DNA of 64,000 bases, from positions 62,001 to 126,000 of the forward strand of contig JAPSLP010000007.1 of the NCBI GenBank assembly GCA_031180665.1, read 5' to 3'. Under the pieces are notes generated by a model. That model saw only the letters and a list, made by a program, of their open reading frames with translations. It was not told the origin of the DNA and searched no databases. Shown here piece after piece: positions 44,203 through 54,083 of the stretch; the first letter of the stretch is position 1; the number at the start of each line of letters is the position of its first letter. The position numbers and the translations under genes are program-made. The DNA comes from Cupriavidus sp. GTDB taxonomy: Bacteria > Pseudomonadota > Gammaproteobacteria > Burkholderiales > Burkholderiaceae.

Positions 44203-46263
44203 ATGAGCGTAGAGCCGAATCCCGCTGCCGCGGCGGCCGCGGCCCAGCCGCGCGGGGGCTGGGAAACGTTGGGCACCGCGCCGGCGGCCGCGCCGCTGGG
44301 CAGCGAGTCTGAAGCGGCGCCGGCACACCAGCCGCGCTTCGGACCCTTGCGACTGGCAGACGGCCGCACCTGCTTCCGGCTGTGGGCGCCGGACCTCGCC
44401 GCTCAGGGCGAGATTCCCCGGCTCGAGATCCACGACGCCGGCCCGGTGCTGATGACGCCGGCCGCCGACGGCTGGTTCGAAGCCACCGCGGCCTGTTGCG
44501 AAGGCGCGCGCTACTGGTTCCGCCTCGCCGATGGCACCATCGTGCCGGACCCGGCCTCGCGGGCCCAGGCGGGCGACGTGCACGGCGCCAGCGTGGTGGT
44601 CAATCCGGCCACCTACCAGTGGTGCCATCCCTACTGGCAGGGCCGGCCCTGGCATGAGGCCATCATTTACGAGATGCACGTCGGCCTGTGCGGCGGCTAC
44701 GCCGGCGCGGCGCGCGAACTGCCGCGGCTTGCGGCACTCGGCTTTACCGCGGTCGAGCTGATGCCGCTGGCCGAGTTTCCCGGCAGCCGCAATTGGGGCT
44801 ATGACGGCGTGCTGCCGTTCGCACCGGAATCGAGCTACGGCACGCCCGACCAGCTGCGCGCGCTGATCGATGCGGCGCACGGCCTGGGCATGATGGTGCT
44901 GCTCGACGTGGTCTACAACCACTTCGGCCCCGAGGGCAACTATCTGCCGCGCTACGCGAGCGCCTTCTTCCGCGAGGACGTGCGCACGCCATGGGGTCCG
45001 GCCATCGACTTCCGCCGGCAAGAGGTGCGCGACTTCTTCACCGAGAACGCCAGCTACTGGCTGCAGGACTTCCGCTTCGACGGGCTGCGGCTCGATGCCG
45101 TGCATGCCATCGCCGACGAGGGCTGGCTGGCCGAACTGGCGCCGGCGCTGCGGCAGCGCTGCGCCGGCCGCCAGATCCATCTGGTGCTGGAGAACGACCA
45201 CAACGACGCCGCGCTGCTCGCCGGCGGCTACGACGCGCAGTGGAACGACGACGCGCACCACGTGCTGCACGTGCTGCTGACCGGCGAACACGACGGCTAT
45301 TACGCCGACTATGGCGCGGTGGTCGCGCCCGAATTCGGCGCCGGTGCCGACGCCGCTCACCGGGCCGACTCGGGCAGCCATCCCGGCCCCGACTATGGCC
45401 GCGCCTACGACCAGGACGCGGCGCCGCGCGGCGATCATCAGCCGCTCGGTCCCACCACCCGCTATCTGGCACGCGTGCTGGCGGAGGGCTTTGCCTATCA
45501 GGGCGAGGCATCGCCGCATCGCACGCGGGAAGCGGGCGGCGACAAGCCCGTCCATCGCGGACAGCGCAGCGCGCATCTGCCGCCGACCGCCTTCATCAGC
45601 TTCCTGCAGAACCACGACCAGATCGGCAACCGCGCGTTCGGCGAGCGCATCACCGCACTGGCCCAGCCGCGCCCGCTGCGCGCCGCGATCGCACTGCAGA
45701 TGCTGTGCCCGCAGATCCCGATGGTGTTCATGGGGGAGGAAGGCGGCACGCGCACGCCGTTCCTCTATTTCACCAGCCATCCGCCCGAGCTGGCCGAGGC
45801 CGTGCGCGAGGGTCGCCGCCGCGAGTTCGGCTCGATGGCCGGCTTTACCGACGGCGCGCGCGCGGACAGCATTCCGGACCCCAATGCGCCGACCACGTTC
45901 GAGGCGTCACGTCCGCAGTTCGATCCGGACGGCGAATACACGCAGTACTACCGGTCGCTGATCACGCTGCGGCGGCGCGAACTGCTGCCGCGGCTGCCCG
46001 GCACGCGCTGCGAAGGCGTCGCCGTGCTCGGCGACGCAGCGGTACGGGCCAGCTGGCGCATGGGCGACGGCGCGCTGCTGACGCTGTGGGCCAATCTGGG
46101 CGACGCCGTCGTCTCGTGCGGCGACGCGCCGCAAGGCGAGCTGCTGGCCGAGAGCGAGTCCGGCGCCGCGCGGGAGCTCAAGCACGGCACGCTGTCCGCC
46201 GGCGTCACGGTCGCCTATCTGCAATCCGGGCAGCAAACGCCGTCCGAAGACACCGCCGGCTGA
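44203..46263 (+). CDS. treZ: malto-oligosyltrehalose trehalohydrolase
   Basis: TreZ of 686 residues releases trehalose from the malto-oligosyltrehalose made by TreY. A 45-residue Ala-rich leader is followed by a CBM48-like domain (GPLRLADGRTCFRLWAPDL). The GH13 barrel has YEMHVGLCGGY, LLDVVYNHFGPEGNYL, nucleophile Asp in DGLRLDAVHAI, Glu in HLVLENDHND and Asp in FLQNHDQIGNRA. An insertion of about 60 residues (APEFGAGADAAHRADS onward) lies before the last catalytic Asp. The ATG at 44203 is preferred; the open frame can begin 27 bases earlier at a GTG. treY follows 19 bases after its stop, so the two are co-transcribed. The trehalose produced can be returned to glucan through TreS-Mak and GlgE. 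Confidence 0.94.
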   Translation: MSVEPNPAAAAAAAQPRGGWETLGTAPAAAPLGSESEAAPAHQPRFGPLRLADGRTCFRLWAPDLAAQGEIPRLEIHDAGPVLMTPAADGWFEATAACCEGARYWFRLADGTIVPDPASRAQAGDVHGASVVVNPATYQWCHPYWQGRPWHEAIIYEMHVGLCGGYAGAARELPRLAALGFTAVELMPLAEFPGSRNWGYDGVLPFAPESSYGTPDQLRALIDAAHGLGMMVLLDVVYNHFGPEGNYLPRYASAFFREDVRTPWGPAIDFRRQEVRDFFTENASYWLQDFRFDGLRLDAVHAIADEGWLAELAPALRQRCAGRQIHLVLENDHNDAALLAGGYDAQWNDDAHHVLHVLLTGEHDGYYADYGAVVAPEFGAGADAAHRADSGSHPGPDYGRAYDQDAAPRGDHQPLGPTTRYLARVLAEGFAYQGEASPHRTREAGGDKPVHRGQRSAHLPPTAFISFLQNHDQIGNRAFGERITALAQPRPLRAAIALQMLCPQIPMVFMGEEGGTRTPFLYFTSHPPELAEAVREGRRREFGSMAGFTDGARADSIPDPNAPTTFEASRPQFDPDGEYTQYYRSLITLRRRELLPRLPGTRCEGVAVLGDAAVRASWRMGDGALLTLWANLGDAVVSCGDAPQGELLAESESGAARELKHGTLSAGVTVAYLQSGQQTPSEDTAG

Positions 46264-46282
46264 ACGCCGCACGCTTGCCACC

Positions 46283-48964
46283 ATGTCGTCAGCCCCAGCC
46301 AACGCGTCTCATCCCGCCGCCGCTCACCCGGCCCCCCACGCCGGCGATCACGCCACCGACCGCGGCAACACCATCGTGCCGCGCGCCACGGCCCGCCTGC
46401 AGTTGCATGCCGGCTTCACCTTCGCCGACGCCGAGCGCCAGGTCGACTATCTCGCCTCGCTCGGCGTCAGCCACCTTTACCTGTCGCCGATCTTCGCGGC
46501 CAAGCCAGGCTCGACGCACGGCTACGACGTCATCGACTTCCAGCGCATCAACCCCGAGCTGGGCGGCGAGGCTGGCTTCCAGGCGCTGGCCGGACGCGCG
46601 CGCGCCACGGGGCTGGGCGTGATCATCGACATCGTGCCGAACCATATGGCGGCCAGCTCGACCCACAACCGCTGGTGGTCCGACGTGCTGGCGCGCGGCG
46701 CGGAGAGTCCCTACGCCGGGCACTTCGATATCGACTGGCATTCGCCCGATCCCGAGCTGCATGGCAAGGTGCTGCTGCCGATCCTGGGTCGCCCGTATTG
46801 GGAAACGCTGCAGGCGGGCGAGATTGCGGTGCGCAGCGACGGCCAGCACCATTGGCTGCAATACGGCGAACACGACGTGCCGTTGTCCGAGGAATCGATC
46901 GCGTCGCTCGATGCGGGCAGCGGCGGCGCCGGCTTCGATGCGGCGGCGCCGGGCGGGCTGGAGCGGCTGCATGCGCTGCTGGAGCAGCAGAACTATCGCC
47001 TTGCCTGGTGGCGCACCGCGGCGGACGAACTGAACTGGCGGCGCTTCTTCGAGGTCAGCGAGCTGGTGGGGGTGCGCGTCGAGCAGCCGCAGGTATTCGA
47101 CGACGTGCATGCGCTGGTGCTGCGGCTTGCGCGCGATGGCCTGATCGACGGCGTGCGCGTCGATCATGTCGATGGCCTGGCCGACCCGGGCGGCTATTGC
47201 CAGCAACTGCGCGGGCATCTGAACGCCGCGATGGCGGCGCGCGGCGCGCGGCCCTGGATCGTGATCGAGAAGATCCTGGCCGAGAGCGAAACGCTGCGCA
47301 CCGAATGGCAGATCGACGGCACCACCGGCTACGACTTCATGGACGAGGTCGGCGCGGTGCTGCACGACGGCGCCGGCGAAACGACGCTGACGACGCTGTG
47401 GCAGCAGGTCAGCGGCGACAGCCAGGAGTATGGCGAGCAGGTGCGCCAGGCGCGCCGCCATCTGCTGGCGCGTTTTCTCGTCACCGAATTCGAAGGCGCC
47501 TGCCGCCGCCTGCATGCCTGCGCGCGCGCCGAGCCCGCCACGCGTGACCTGACGCTGGCAAGCTGGCGCCGGGCGCTGGCCGCGCTGCTCGAGCCGCTGG
47601 AGGTCTACCGCACCTATCTGGGCGAACACGCGTGGTCGCGCGAGGATCGCCTGCGGCTGGAAACCGCCGCCGAGCTGGCCCGCCGCGCGGTGCGGCCCGA
47701 CGACACCGCTACCGTCGATCGGCTGCTGGCCTGGCTGTGCGCCGGCCCGCATGCCAGCGGCGCGCTGCGCGAGGCGCGCGCCCGCGTTCAGCAGTTGATG
47801 CCGCCGCTGGCCGCCAAGGCCGCCGAAGATACGATGTTCTACCGCTACGGGCGGCTGCTGTCGCGCAACGAGGTCGGCAGCCACCCGGCCACGCTGGCGA
47901 TGCCGCCCGATCGCTTCCATGCCCGCATGGCGGTGCGTGCGCAGGTCTGGCCGCATGCGATGCTGGCGACCGCCACGCACGACCACAAGCGCGGCGAGGA
48001 CATGCGGATGCGGCTCGCGGTGCTGAGCGAACTCGCGCCGGAATGGCAGGCAGCGGTCGGCCAGTGGGAAGCGCGGGCGTTGCGGCTGGCAGGTTCCGCC
48101 GAGCGCGCCGCGGGTCCCGATGGCGCCGATCGGCTGATGCTGTATCAAACCCTGGTGGGCGCCTGGCCGCCCGAACTGCCCGCCGACCGCGATGCCGGCG
48201 ACCGGGACGTGCAGACCCTGCTCGAGCGCGTGGGCGCGTGGCAGACCAAGGCGGTGCGCGAGGCGAAGCGGCACGGCCACTGGACCCGGCCGGACGAGGC
48301 CTACGAACAGGCCTACGCGGGGTTGCTGCAGGCGATGGCGCAAAGCGATCTGCTGGGCAGCATGGCCCGCTTCGCGCAGCGCATCGCGCCGGCCGGCGCG
48401 CTCAACAGCCTGGCGCAGACGCTGCTGCAACTGACCGCGCCCGGCGTGCCGGACCGCTATCAGGGCACCGAGGGCTGGGACTTCAGCCTGGTCGACCCAG
48501 ACAACCGGCGCCCGGTCGATTACGATGCGCTGCGCGCGGCGCTGGCGTGCACGGCGGGCTGGCAGAACTGGCTGGAGCAATGGCGCGACGGCCGCATCAA
48601 GGTGCAATTGGTACGCGCGCTGCTGGCTGCGCGCCAGGAACAACCGGCACTGTTCCGCGATGGCGGCTACCGGCAACTGCACGGCGAGGGACCGGCGGCC
48701 TCGCATGTGCTGGCATTCGAGCGGCGCCACGGCGACGAGCGCGCCATCGCGGTCACCGCGCGGCTCGCCGCAAGACTGGTGCAGGATCGGCCGGCGGTGG
48801 CGCAGGCGGCATGGGGCGACACGCTGCTGTGCGTCGGCGAACCGGGCGCGAGCCGCTGGACCGATGCGCTGACTGGCCGCACGCTGTCCGCGCCGAACGG
48901 CCGACTGCGTGTTGCCGAGGTGCTGGAGCCGCTGCCGGTCGCGCTGCTGCGCCGTACGGGCTGA
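46283..48964 (+). CDS. treY: malto-oligosyltrehalose synthase
   Basis: TreY of 893 residues converts the reducing-end bond of a maltodextrin from alpha-1,4 to alpha,alpha-1,1. The family start RATARLQLHAGFTFADAERQ is followed by YLSPIFAAKPGSTHGYDV and DIVPNHMA. Nucleophile Asp is in DGVRVDHVDGLADP, Glu in WIVIEKILAESE and Asp in ATATHDHKRGEDMR; LLQLTAPGVPDRYQGTE and the C-terminal domain complete it. About 33 extra N-terminal residues rich in His/Pro/Ala precede the core. Last gene of glgA-treZ-treY. It converges with the histidine kinase gene, 30 bases apart, with no clear terminator hairpin between. Confidence 0.95.
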   Translation: MSSAPANASHPAAAHPAPHAGDHATDRGNTIVPRATARLQLHAGFTFADAERQVDYLASLGVSHLYLSPIFAAKPGSTHGYDVIDFQRINPELGGEAGFQALAGRARATGLGVIIDIVPNHMAASSTHNRWWSDVLARGAESPYAGHFDIDWHSPDPELHGKVLLPILGRPYWETLQAGEIAVRSDGQHHWLQYGEHDVPLSEESIASLDAGSGGAGFDAAAPGGLERLHALLEQQNYRLAWWRTAADELNWRRFFEVSELVGVRVEQPQVFDDVHALVLRLARDGLIDGVRVDHVDGLADPGGYCQQLRGHLNAAMAARGARPWIVIEKILAESETLRTEWQIDGTTGYDFMDEVGAVLHDGAGETTLTTLWQQVSGDSQEYGEQVRQARRHLLARFLVTEFEGACRRLHACARAEPATRDLTLASWRRALAALLEPLEVYRTYLGEHAWSREDRLRLETAAELARRAVRPDDTATVDRLLAWLCAGPHASGALREARARVQQLMPPLAAKAAEDTMFYRYGRLLSRNEVGSHPATLAMPPDRFHARMAVRAQVWPHAMLATATHDHKRGEDMRMRLAVLSELAPEWQAAVGQWEARALRLAGSAERAAGPDGADRLMLYQTLVGAWPPELPADRDAGDRDVQTLLERVGAWQTKAVREAKRHGHWTRPDEAYEQAYAGLLQAMAQSDLLGSMARFAQRIAPAGALNSLAQTLLQLTAPGVPDRYQGTEGWDFSLVDPDNRRPVDYDALRAALACTAGWQNWLEQWRDGRIKVQLVRALLAARQEQPALFRDGGYRQLHGEGPAASHVLAFERRHGDERAIAVTARLAARLVQDRPAVAQAAWGDTLLCVGEPGASRWTDALTGRTLSAPNGRLRVAEVLEPLPVALLRRTG

Positions 48965-48994
48965 GGGTATCTGCCGATCGGTACCGGCTGAGCG

Positions 48995-51142
48995 CTACGG
49001 CCGCGACGGACTCGACTGTCCGTTCACCGCCCGCGCGGGCGCGAGGATGCCGGCCTTGACCAGCGTCTGCGCGTTCCAGGGCTTGAGCAGGAACGGCAGC
49101 CCCGACACCGACGCCAGCGCCATCATGTCGGCATCGTCGGTCATCAGGATCACCGGCAGGAACGGAAAGCTGCGCGTCAAGCGATCGCGCAGCGCCAGTC
49201 CGCCGAGCGCCGGACCCAGGCGCGCATCGGCAATCACCAGATCGAAACCGTAGCGATCGGTCGCCGCTATCGCCTCGGCCTCGTCGCGCACCAGCGTCAC
49301 CCGGTGGCCGGTCGACTGCAGCGATTCGACCGCGCTCTGCACGGTGCGCGGCTGGTCGGCGACGATCAGCACCGCGCTGGCGTTCGCTCCCGTGCGCGCC
49401 CGTGCGTGGCTGTCGCGATGCTGCCAGGCCGGCAGATAGAGCCGCACGGTGGTGCCCTTGGCGACTTCGGATTCGATCACCGCCACGCCATCGACTTCAC
49501 GGCAGAAGTCGTGCACCTGCGCCAGTCCCAGGCCGCTGCCCAGGCCCGCCGTCTTGGTCGTGAACAGCGGCTCGAAGACCCGCTCCACCACGTCGGGCGG
49601 CATGCCCTTGCCGTTGTCGCGCGCCGACAAGCAGACATAATTGCCGCGCATGCCGCCCGGACGGCTGCCATCGAGCGTCACGTTGGACGCCGACACCACG
49701 AATTGGCCGCCGCCGGGCATCGCATCGCGCGCGTTCGAGGCCAGGTTCATCATCGCCAGTTCCAGCTCGTTCTTGTCGGCGCAGACCGGCCAGCAGGCCG
49801 GGTCGACCTCGTAGCGCAACTGCACGCGCGGACCGAGCGCGGAGCGGATCAGCGGCGTCCAGCCCTCGGCCTCCTGCGGCAGCAGCAGCACCTCCTTGCG
49901 GTGCTGGCGCTTGCGGGCCATGCCGATCAGCTGGTTGCTCAGCGCGACCCCGCTCGCCACGCTGCGCTTGATGCCGGCCAGCGCCTTCTCGCGCGCGACA
50001 TCGGGCCGCGTGATCATCAAGTCGGTGTTGAACGAGATCACCGACAGCACGTTGCGGAAGTCGTGCGCGACCGACGTGATCAGATGCCCCACCGCCTCGA
50101 GCTTGCGCGACTGGCGATAGCGCTCCTCGACCTCCTGCCGGCGCGTGACCTCCTCCTGCCAGCGCAAATACGACTGCTCTTCGCGCTTGAGCCGGCGCAG
50201 GCTCATCCAGGCCAGCGCCCACAGCGCGAAGGCGGGAATCGCCGCGACGGTCGCGCCGATATAAAGGCGGTGCCGCCACTGTGCGTGGATCACGCGCATC
50301 GGAATGCCGACCACCGCGTGCAGCAGCCCGCTGCCGATCGACCAGTGGGCGACGATGCTGTCCTCGCCCCCCGGGCCCGCCATCCGGGCGACGCTGTCGC
50401 CGGACCCTTCCGACACCCGCTGCAGCCCCTCGCGCACCGCATCGGGCACCTGTTCCGGCACGCTGTCCGGATACGCTGCCAGCACCACGCCATCGCTGCG
50501 GACCAGCGCGGCTTCGGCGCCGGGCTCCTGGCTCAGCACGTCGCGATAGAAGTCGGCGAAATACGAGGGGCGCAATGCCACCGACACCAGCCCGGCGACA
50601 TTCGCATCGGCCCCGAGCCGCGGCATGCTGACGTTGATCACCCGTTCGGGTACCACCTTGTCGGTGACCACGCCGGTCACGTCGAACGGACGCAGCCCGC
50701 CGACGATGGCGCGGAAATCCTCGCGCTCGCGGATCGATACGCGCGGCACCGGATAGAAGCGGCTGCTGGCCACCAGCACGCCGTGCTCGTCGTAGACCGC
50801 CAGCGACGACGCCTGCGGCAGGCCACCGACGATATCGGCAAGGCGGGTATGGACGTCATCCTCGTGCTGCCGCAGCTGCGCGTTGCTCCAGCCCGCAGTG
50901 GCATCGCGGATGCGGCTGTTGATCTGGTGGTTGCTCTCGAAAACCTTGCTGGCATGCTCCTGAATCACGCGCGCCAGCCGCGCGGAGCGTTGCTCGGCTT
51001 CGGCGACGTCGGCACGCAGCGACAGCCAGGCCCAGGTGGCCAGCACCGCCGCGGGAAACAGGATCGCGCCGAACAGCAGCGCGACCAGGGTGCGGCGCTG
51101 CGTGGCGAAGTAGTGGCGCGTGCCGAGATAGCTGTGGGGCAT
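48995..51142 (-). CDS. hybrid sensor histidine kinase with periplasmic sensor and degenerate receiver
   Basis: Inner-membrane sensor of 715 residues. Two membrane segments (about 17-41 and 291-313) flank a periplasmic PDC/Cache-like sensor. A dimerisation domain with the phospho-acceptor His in SVAHDFRNVLS (near residue 358) follows, then an ATP-binding domain with N-box LASNARDAMPGGG, G1 DNGKGMPP and G2 GLGSGLGLAQVHDF. The C-terminal receiver (about 590-705) keeps the phosphorylatable Asp in LVIADARLGP and the Lys in PFLLKPW. Its usual acidic pair is reduced to VADQPR, so phosphotransfer there may be impaired. No response regulator adjoins it. It follows the SDR gene (178-base gap) on the minus strand. 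Confidence 0.9.
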   Translation of the reverse strand: MPHSYLGTRHYFATQRRTLVALLFGAILFPAAVLATWAWLSLRADVAEAEQRSARLARVIQEHASKVFESNHQINSRIRDATAGWSNAQLRQHEDDVHTRLADIVGGLPQASSLAVYDEHGVLVASSRFYPVPRVSIREREDFRAIVGGLRPFDVTGVVTDKVVPERVINVSMPRLGADANVAGLVSVALRPSYFADFYRDVLSQEPGAEAALVRSDGVVLAAYPDSVPEQVPDAVREGLQRVSEGSGDSVARMAGPGGEDSIVAHWSIGSGLLHAVVGIPMRVIHAQWRHRLYIGATVAAIPAFALWALAWMSLRRLKREEQSYLRWQEEVTRRQEVEERYRQSRKLEAVGHLITSVAHDFRNVLSVISFNTDLMITRPDVAREKALAGIKRSVASGVALSNQLIGMARKRQHRKEVLLLPQEAEGWTPLIRSALGPRVQLRYEVDPACWPVCADKNELELAMMNLASNARDAMPGGGQFVVSASNVTLDGSRPGGMRGNYVCLSARDNGKGMPPDVVERVFEPLFTTKTAGLGSGLGLAQVHDFCREVDGVAVIESEVAKGTTVRLYLPAWQHRDSHARARTGANASAVLIVADQPRTVQSAVESLQSTGHRVTLVRDEAEAIAATDRYGFDLVIADARLGPALGGLALRDRLTRSFPFLPVILMTDDADMMALASVSGLPFLLKPWNAQTLVKAGILAPARAVNGQSSPSRP

Positions 51143-51320
51143 GGTGGCAAGGGGCTGGACCGGGCAACCGCGATGGCGGCCACTGCACGAATGCGCAGCT
51201 TACCCCAGCAAGCATTCAGGTTAGACGCCGAGCCCCGAACGTCAAGCGCGAACGCCACCCCGACGGGCGGCGCTCGCGCGCCGCCGTCCTTCCCCTGCCA
51301 TGCGAACGGCCGGCGCGCCG

Positions 51321-52178
51321 CTAGCCGTTGATCACCTCGCCACCGTTGATATGCAGCACCTGCCCGGTGATATAGCTGGCGGCGCGCGAGGCCAGGAAGA
51401 CGAAGCCGGCGGCCACCTCGAACGGCTGGCCGGGGCGGCCCATCGGCGTCTCCTTGCCGAACTTCTCGACCTGCTCCGGCGGGAAGGTAGACGGGATCAA
51501 CGGGGTCCAGATCGGCCCAGGCGCCACGCCGTTGACGCGGATGCCGCGCTTGACCACCTGCAGCGCCAGCGAGCGCGTGAACGAGACGATCGCGCCCTTG
51601 GTCGACGAATAGTCGAGCAGGTGCGCGCTGCCGCGATAGGCAGTGACCGAGGTGGTATTGACGATGGCCGAGCCCGGCTGCAGATGCGGCAGCGCGGCGC
51701 GCGTCAGGTGGAACATGGCGAAGACGTTGGTGCGGAAGGTCGCCTCGACCTGGCCCTCCTCGATCTGCTCGGGCTCCTGCTTCGGATGCTGCTCGGCCGC
51801 GTTGTTGACCAGGATGTCGAGCTTGCCGAGCTCCTTGACGGTCCGCTCGACGACCTGCTCGGCATGGGCGCTGTCGCCCAGATCGCCGTCCATCAGCAGG
51901 CAGCGGCGGCCAGCCTCCTGGACCAGGCGCGCGGTCTCCTTGGCGTCCTCGTGCTCGTTCAGGTAGGCCACCGCGACATCGGCACCCTCGCGCGCGAAGG
52001 CCACCGCGACGGCGCGGCCGATGCCGCTGTCGCCCCCGCTGATCAGTGCGACCTTGCCGGTCAGCTGACCGCTGCCGACATAGTCGTCGGCGCCGCTGTC
52101 GGGCTTCGGATGCATCTCGCTTTCCAGTCCGGGCTGCCGGTCCTGATGCTGCGGCGGGAGTTGCTCGGGTGTGGCCAT
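51321..52178 (-). CDS. SDR-family oxidoreductase, general-stress (YdaD/YghA-like) type
   Basis: Short-chain dehydrogenase of 285 residues with the extended N-terminus found in the general-stress SDR subgroup ([18 protein letters not shown]). Cofactor motif [30 protein letters not shown], catalytic Ser in TTSVTAYRG and YSSTKGA with Tyr/Lys are present; the C-terminus ends in [11 protein letters not shown]. Substrate unknown. The ATG at 52178 is chosen for AGGAGAAAGCCC just upstream. A weaker GGCATG-N4-TTGC sequence on the minus strand at 52261-52248 could be a sigma54-type element, but its match is not strong enough for a separate entry. A GCCACGCC-TGT-GGCGTGGC hairpin (52212-52230) lies in its upstream region. 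Confidence 0.9.
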   Translation of the reverse strand: MATPEQLPPQHQDRQPGLESEMHPKPDSGADDYVGSGQLTGKVALISGGDSGIGRAVAVAFAREGADVAVAYLNEHEDAKETARLVQEAGRRCLLMDGDLGDSAHAEQVVERTVKELGKLDILVNNAAEQHPKQEPEQIEEGQVEATFRTNVFAMFHLTRAALPHLQPGSAIVNTTSVTAYRGSAHLLDYSSTKGAIVSFTRSLALQVVKRGIRVNGVAPGPIWTPLIPSTFPPEQVEKFGKETPMGRPGQPFEVAAGFVFLASRAASYITGQVLHINGGEVING

Positions 52179-52419
52179 GGGCTTTCTCCTGTCTGGCAAA
52201 CGTTGGCGAACGCCACGCCTGTGGCGTGGCACCTGGCCGATGGGGCCGCAACTTTCATGCCGCCGCCGCCATATGCCGTCCGTGGCTGCCCGAGCCGGCG
52301 TGCTCCCCGCTGGGCCGTCCGGGCCGCCTCGTCCCGCCGATGCGTCCTTACAACCGCACCGGCAAACCTTACCGGCAAGCCGTGCCTTTCTTGCGAGTAA
52401 ACCATGACCTTGCCCGGCC

Positions 52420-52446
52420 TAAGGTCCGGCCCGGATCTGCCGATAT
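52420..52446 (+). promoter_or_regulatory. sigma28 (FliA)-type promoter of the chemoreceptor gene
   Basis: TAAG (52420-52423), 15 bases, then GCCGATAT (52439-52446) matches the flagellar consensus TAAA-N15-GCCGATAA with one change in each half and exact spacing. The gene start is 85 bases downstream. Otherwise the 353-base gap between the SDR and chemoreceptor genes contains only the hairpin at 52212-52230. Confidence 0.75.
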
Positions 52447-52531
52447 CGTCGGTGCGGCGGCATGCCGTCGTGCGGCCGCGATAACAACATCCACAAACGA
52501 AAGCGAATCGATTGCGAGACAGGGGGATCGA

Positions 52532-54031
52532 ATGGGTAGCAGCACGCTGGCTTTGCGCGCCGACGCGGATCGCACCGCAACGCGGCCGGATGAACCTTTG
52601 CCGCAGGCGCAGGCCGCCGGCACGCTGCTGGACGCGGTCCACCGGCGCGCCGACCGCCTGCTGGTCGGCGCGGTCTGGCTGCTATGGGCCGCCTCGCTGC
52701 TGGCCGGCTGGCGCTACGGCACGATCGGCCCGAGCCTGGCGGTCGGACTGCCGCTGTCGGTGGCGGCCAGCCTGTGGGCTGCGGCGCTGCCGGGCCGGCT
52801 CGGCACGCGATTGGCGACCGCCGCGATCTCGATGGCGATGGTCGGGCTGCTGATCCACCAGGCGCGCGGACAGGCCGAGTACCACTTCGCGGTGTTCGTG
52901 CTGCTGTCGGTACTGCTGGCCTATCGCGACTTCCGGCCGATCCTGCTGGCCGCGGCGCTGATCGCCGTGCACCACCTGAGCTTCAACTACTTCCAGACCT
53001 GGGGCTGGGGGGTGATCTGCTTCACCGAGCCAGGCCTGGGCATCGTGCTGCTGCATGCGGCCTTCGTCGTGGTGCAGACCGCGGTGCTGGTGGTGCTGGC
53101 CCATCGGATGGAGGCCGACGCCCGCTCCGCCGGCGAACTGGCGGCGCTGGCCGCGCGCATCGGCCGCGATCCCGGCTATCTGACGCTGACGCCGGCGCGC
53201 GCCGGCGAGCCGCGGCCGGTCAGCGCGCTGGCGCGCTCGTTCCAGGCCACGCTGGACGCGGTGCGCGGCACGCTGGTGCAGGTGCGTGACAGCGCGGCGG
53301 AGGCGGCGGCAGCCTGCGGCGACATCCTGCAGCGCAATACGGTGCTGGCCGAGCGCACGCACAGCCAGCAGCGCGCGCTGGACGAAATCGTCACGGCGAT
53401 GAGCGAGCTGCGCCGCGGCGCCCATGAGAACGCCGACCATGCGCAGGCGGCCCACACGCTGGCGGGCACCTCGCGCGCAGTGGCGGCACAGGGCGGCGAG
53501 GTGATCGGCTCGGTCATCCGCACCATGGGCGAGATCCATGCGGCCAGCGAACGGATCGCCGACATCATCGGCGTGATCGACGGCATCGCGTTCCAGACCA
53601 ATATCCTCGCGCTGAACGCCTCGGTCGAGGCCGCGCGCGCGGGCGAGCAGGGCCGCGGCTTCGCGGTGGTGGCCGGCGAGGTGCGCACGCTGGCCCAGCG
53701 CAGCGCCGCGGCTGCCAAGGAGATCCGCGCGCTGATCGGCGAATCGGTCGACCGCGCACGCGCAGGTTCCGAGCTGGTCGGTACCGCGGGCAGCACGATG
53801 GGCGAGCTCGAGGCGAGCGTCGCGCAGCTCGCCGCCATCGTCGACCGGATGGCGCTCGCCATCGCTGGGCAGCGCGCCGGCATCGATCAGGTGGATGGAA
53901 ATATCGCCGGCATCGACGCGGCCTCGCGTCAGAACGTCGACCATGTCGACCAGACCGCGGAAGAGGTGGCGCGCCAGCAGCAACAACTGGCGCGGCTGAC
54001 CGGCGCGGTGGGACAGTTCAGGCTCGGCTAG
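52532..54031 (+). CDS. methyl-accepting chemotaxis protein with membrane-embedded sensor
   Basis: Chemoreceptor of 499 residues. The N-terminal half (about 45-200) has about six hydrophobic segments with hardly any periplasmic loop ([18 protein letters not shown] to [14 protein letters not shown]), so sensing is probably in or near the membrane. After a short linker the signalling domain spans about 250-490, with the highly conserved hairpin tip [30 protein letters not shown] as its core (seen around residues 350-380). It should couple to CheA/CheW, not encoded here. The ATG at 52532 follows AGGGGGATCGA; the longer open frame upstream is unlikely. A sigma28-type promoter places it in the flagellar regulon. 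Confidence 0.93.
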   Translation: MGSSTLALRADADRTATRPDEPLPQAQAAGTLLDAVHRRADRLLVGAVWLLWAASLLAGWRYGTIGPSLAVGLPLSVAASLWAAALPGRLGTRLATAAISMAMVGLLIHQARGQAEYHFAVFVLLSVLLAYRDFRPILLAAALIAVHHLSFNYFQTWGWGVICFTEPGLGIVLLHAAFVVVQTAVLVVLAHRMEADARSAGELAALAARIGRDPGYLTLTPARAGEPRPVSALARSFQATLDAVRGTLVQVRDSAAEAAAACGDILQRNTVLAERTHSQQRALDEIVTAMSELRRGAHENADHAQAAHTLAGTSRAVAAQGGEVIGSVIRTMGEIHAASERIADIIGVIDGIAFQTNILALNASVEAARAGEQGRGFAVVAGEVRTLAQRSAAAAKEIRALIGESVDRARAGSELVGTAGSTMGELEASVAQLAAIVDRMALAIAGQRAGIDQVDGNIAGIDAASRQNVDHVDQTAEEVARQQQQLARLTGAVGQFRLG

Positions 54032-54083
54032 CCGGCAGCCCGATGGCCGGCCAGTCGATGCACCGCCCGGCCGGCGTGCGCGC

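Noticed and set aside
52212-52230. GCCACGCC-TGT-GGCGTGGC hairpin as a terminator
   Set aside because: No T-run follows on either strand, and it lies in the upstream region of the SDR gene, not after a gene.
52248-52262. Minus-strand CGGCATG-N4-TTGC upstream of the stress-type SDR as another sigma54 promoter
   Set aside because: Spacing is right, but the -24 T and the final A/T are missing and no upstream element was found. The match is too weak to list separately.
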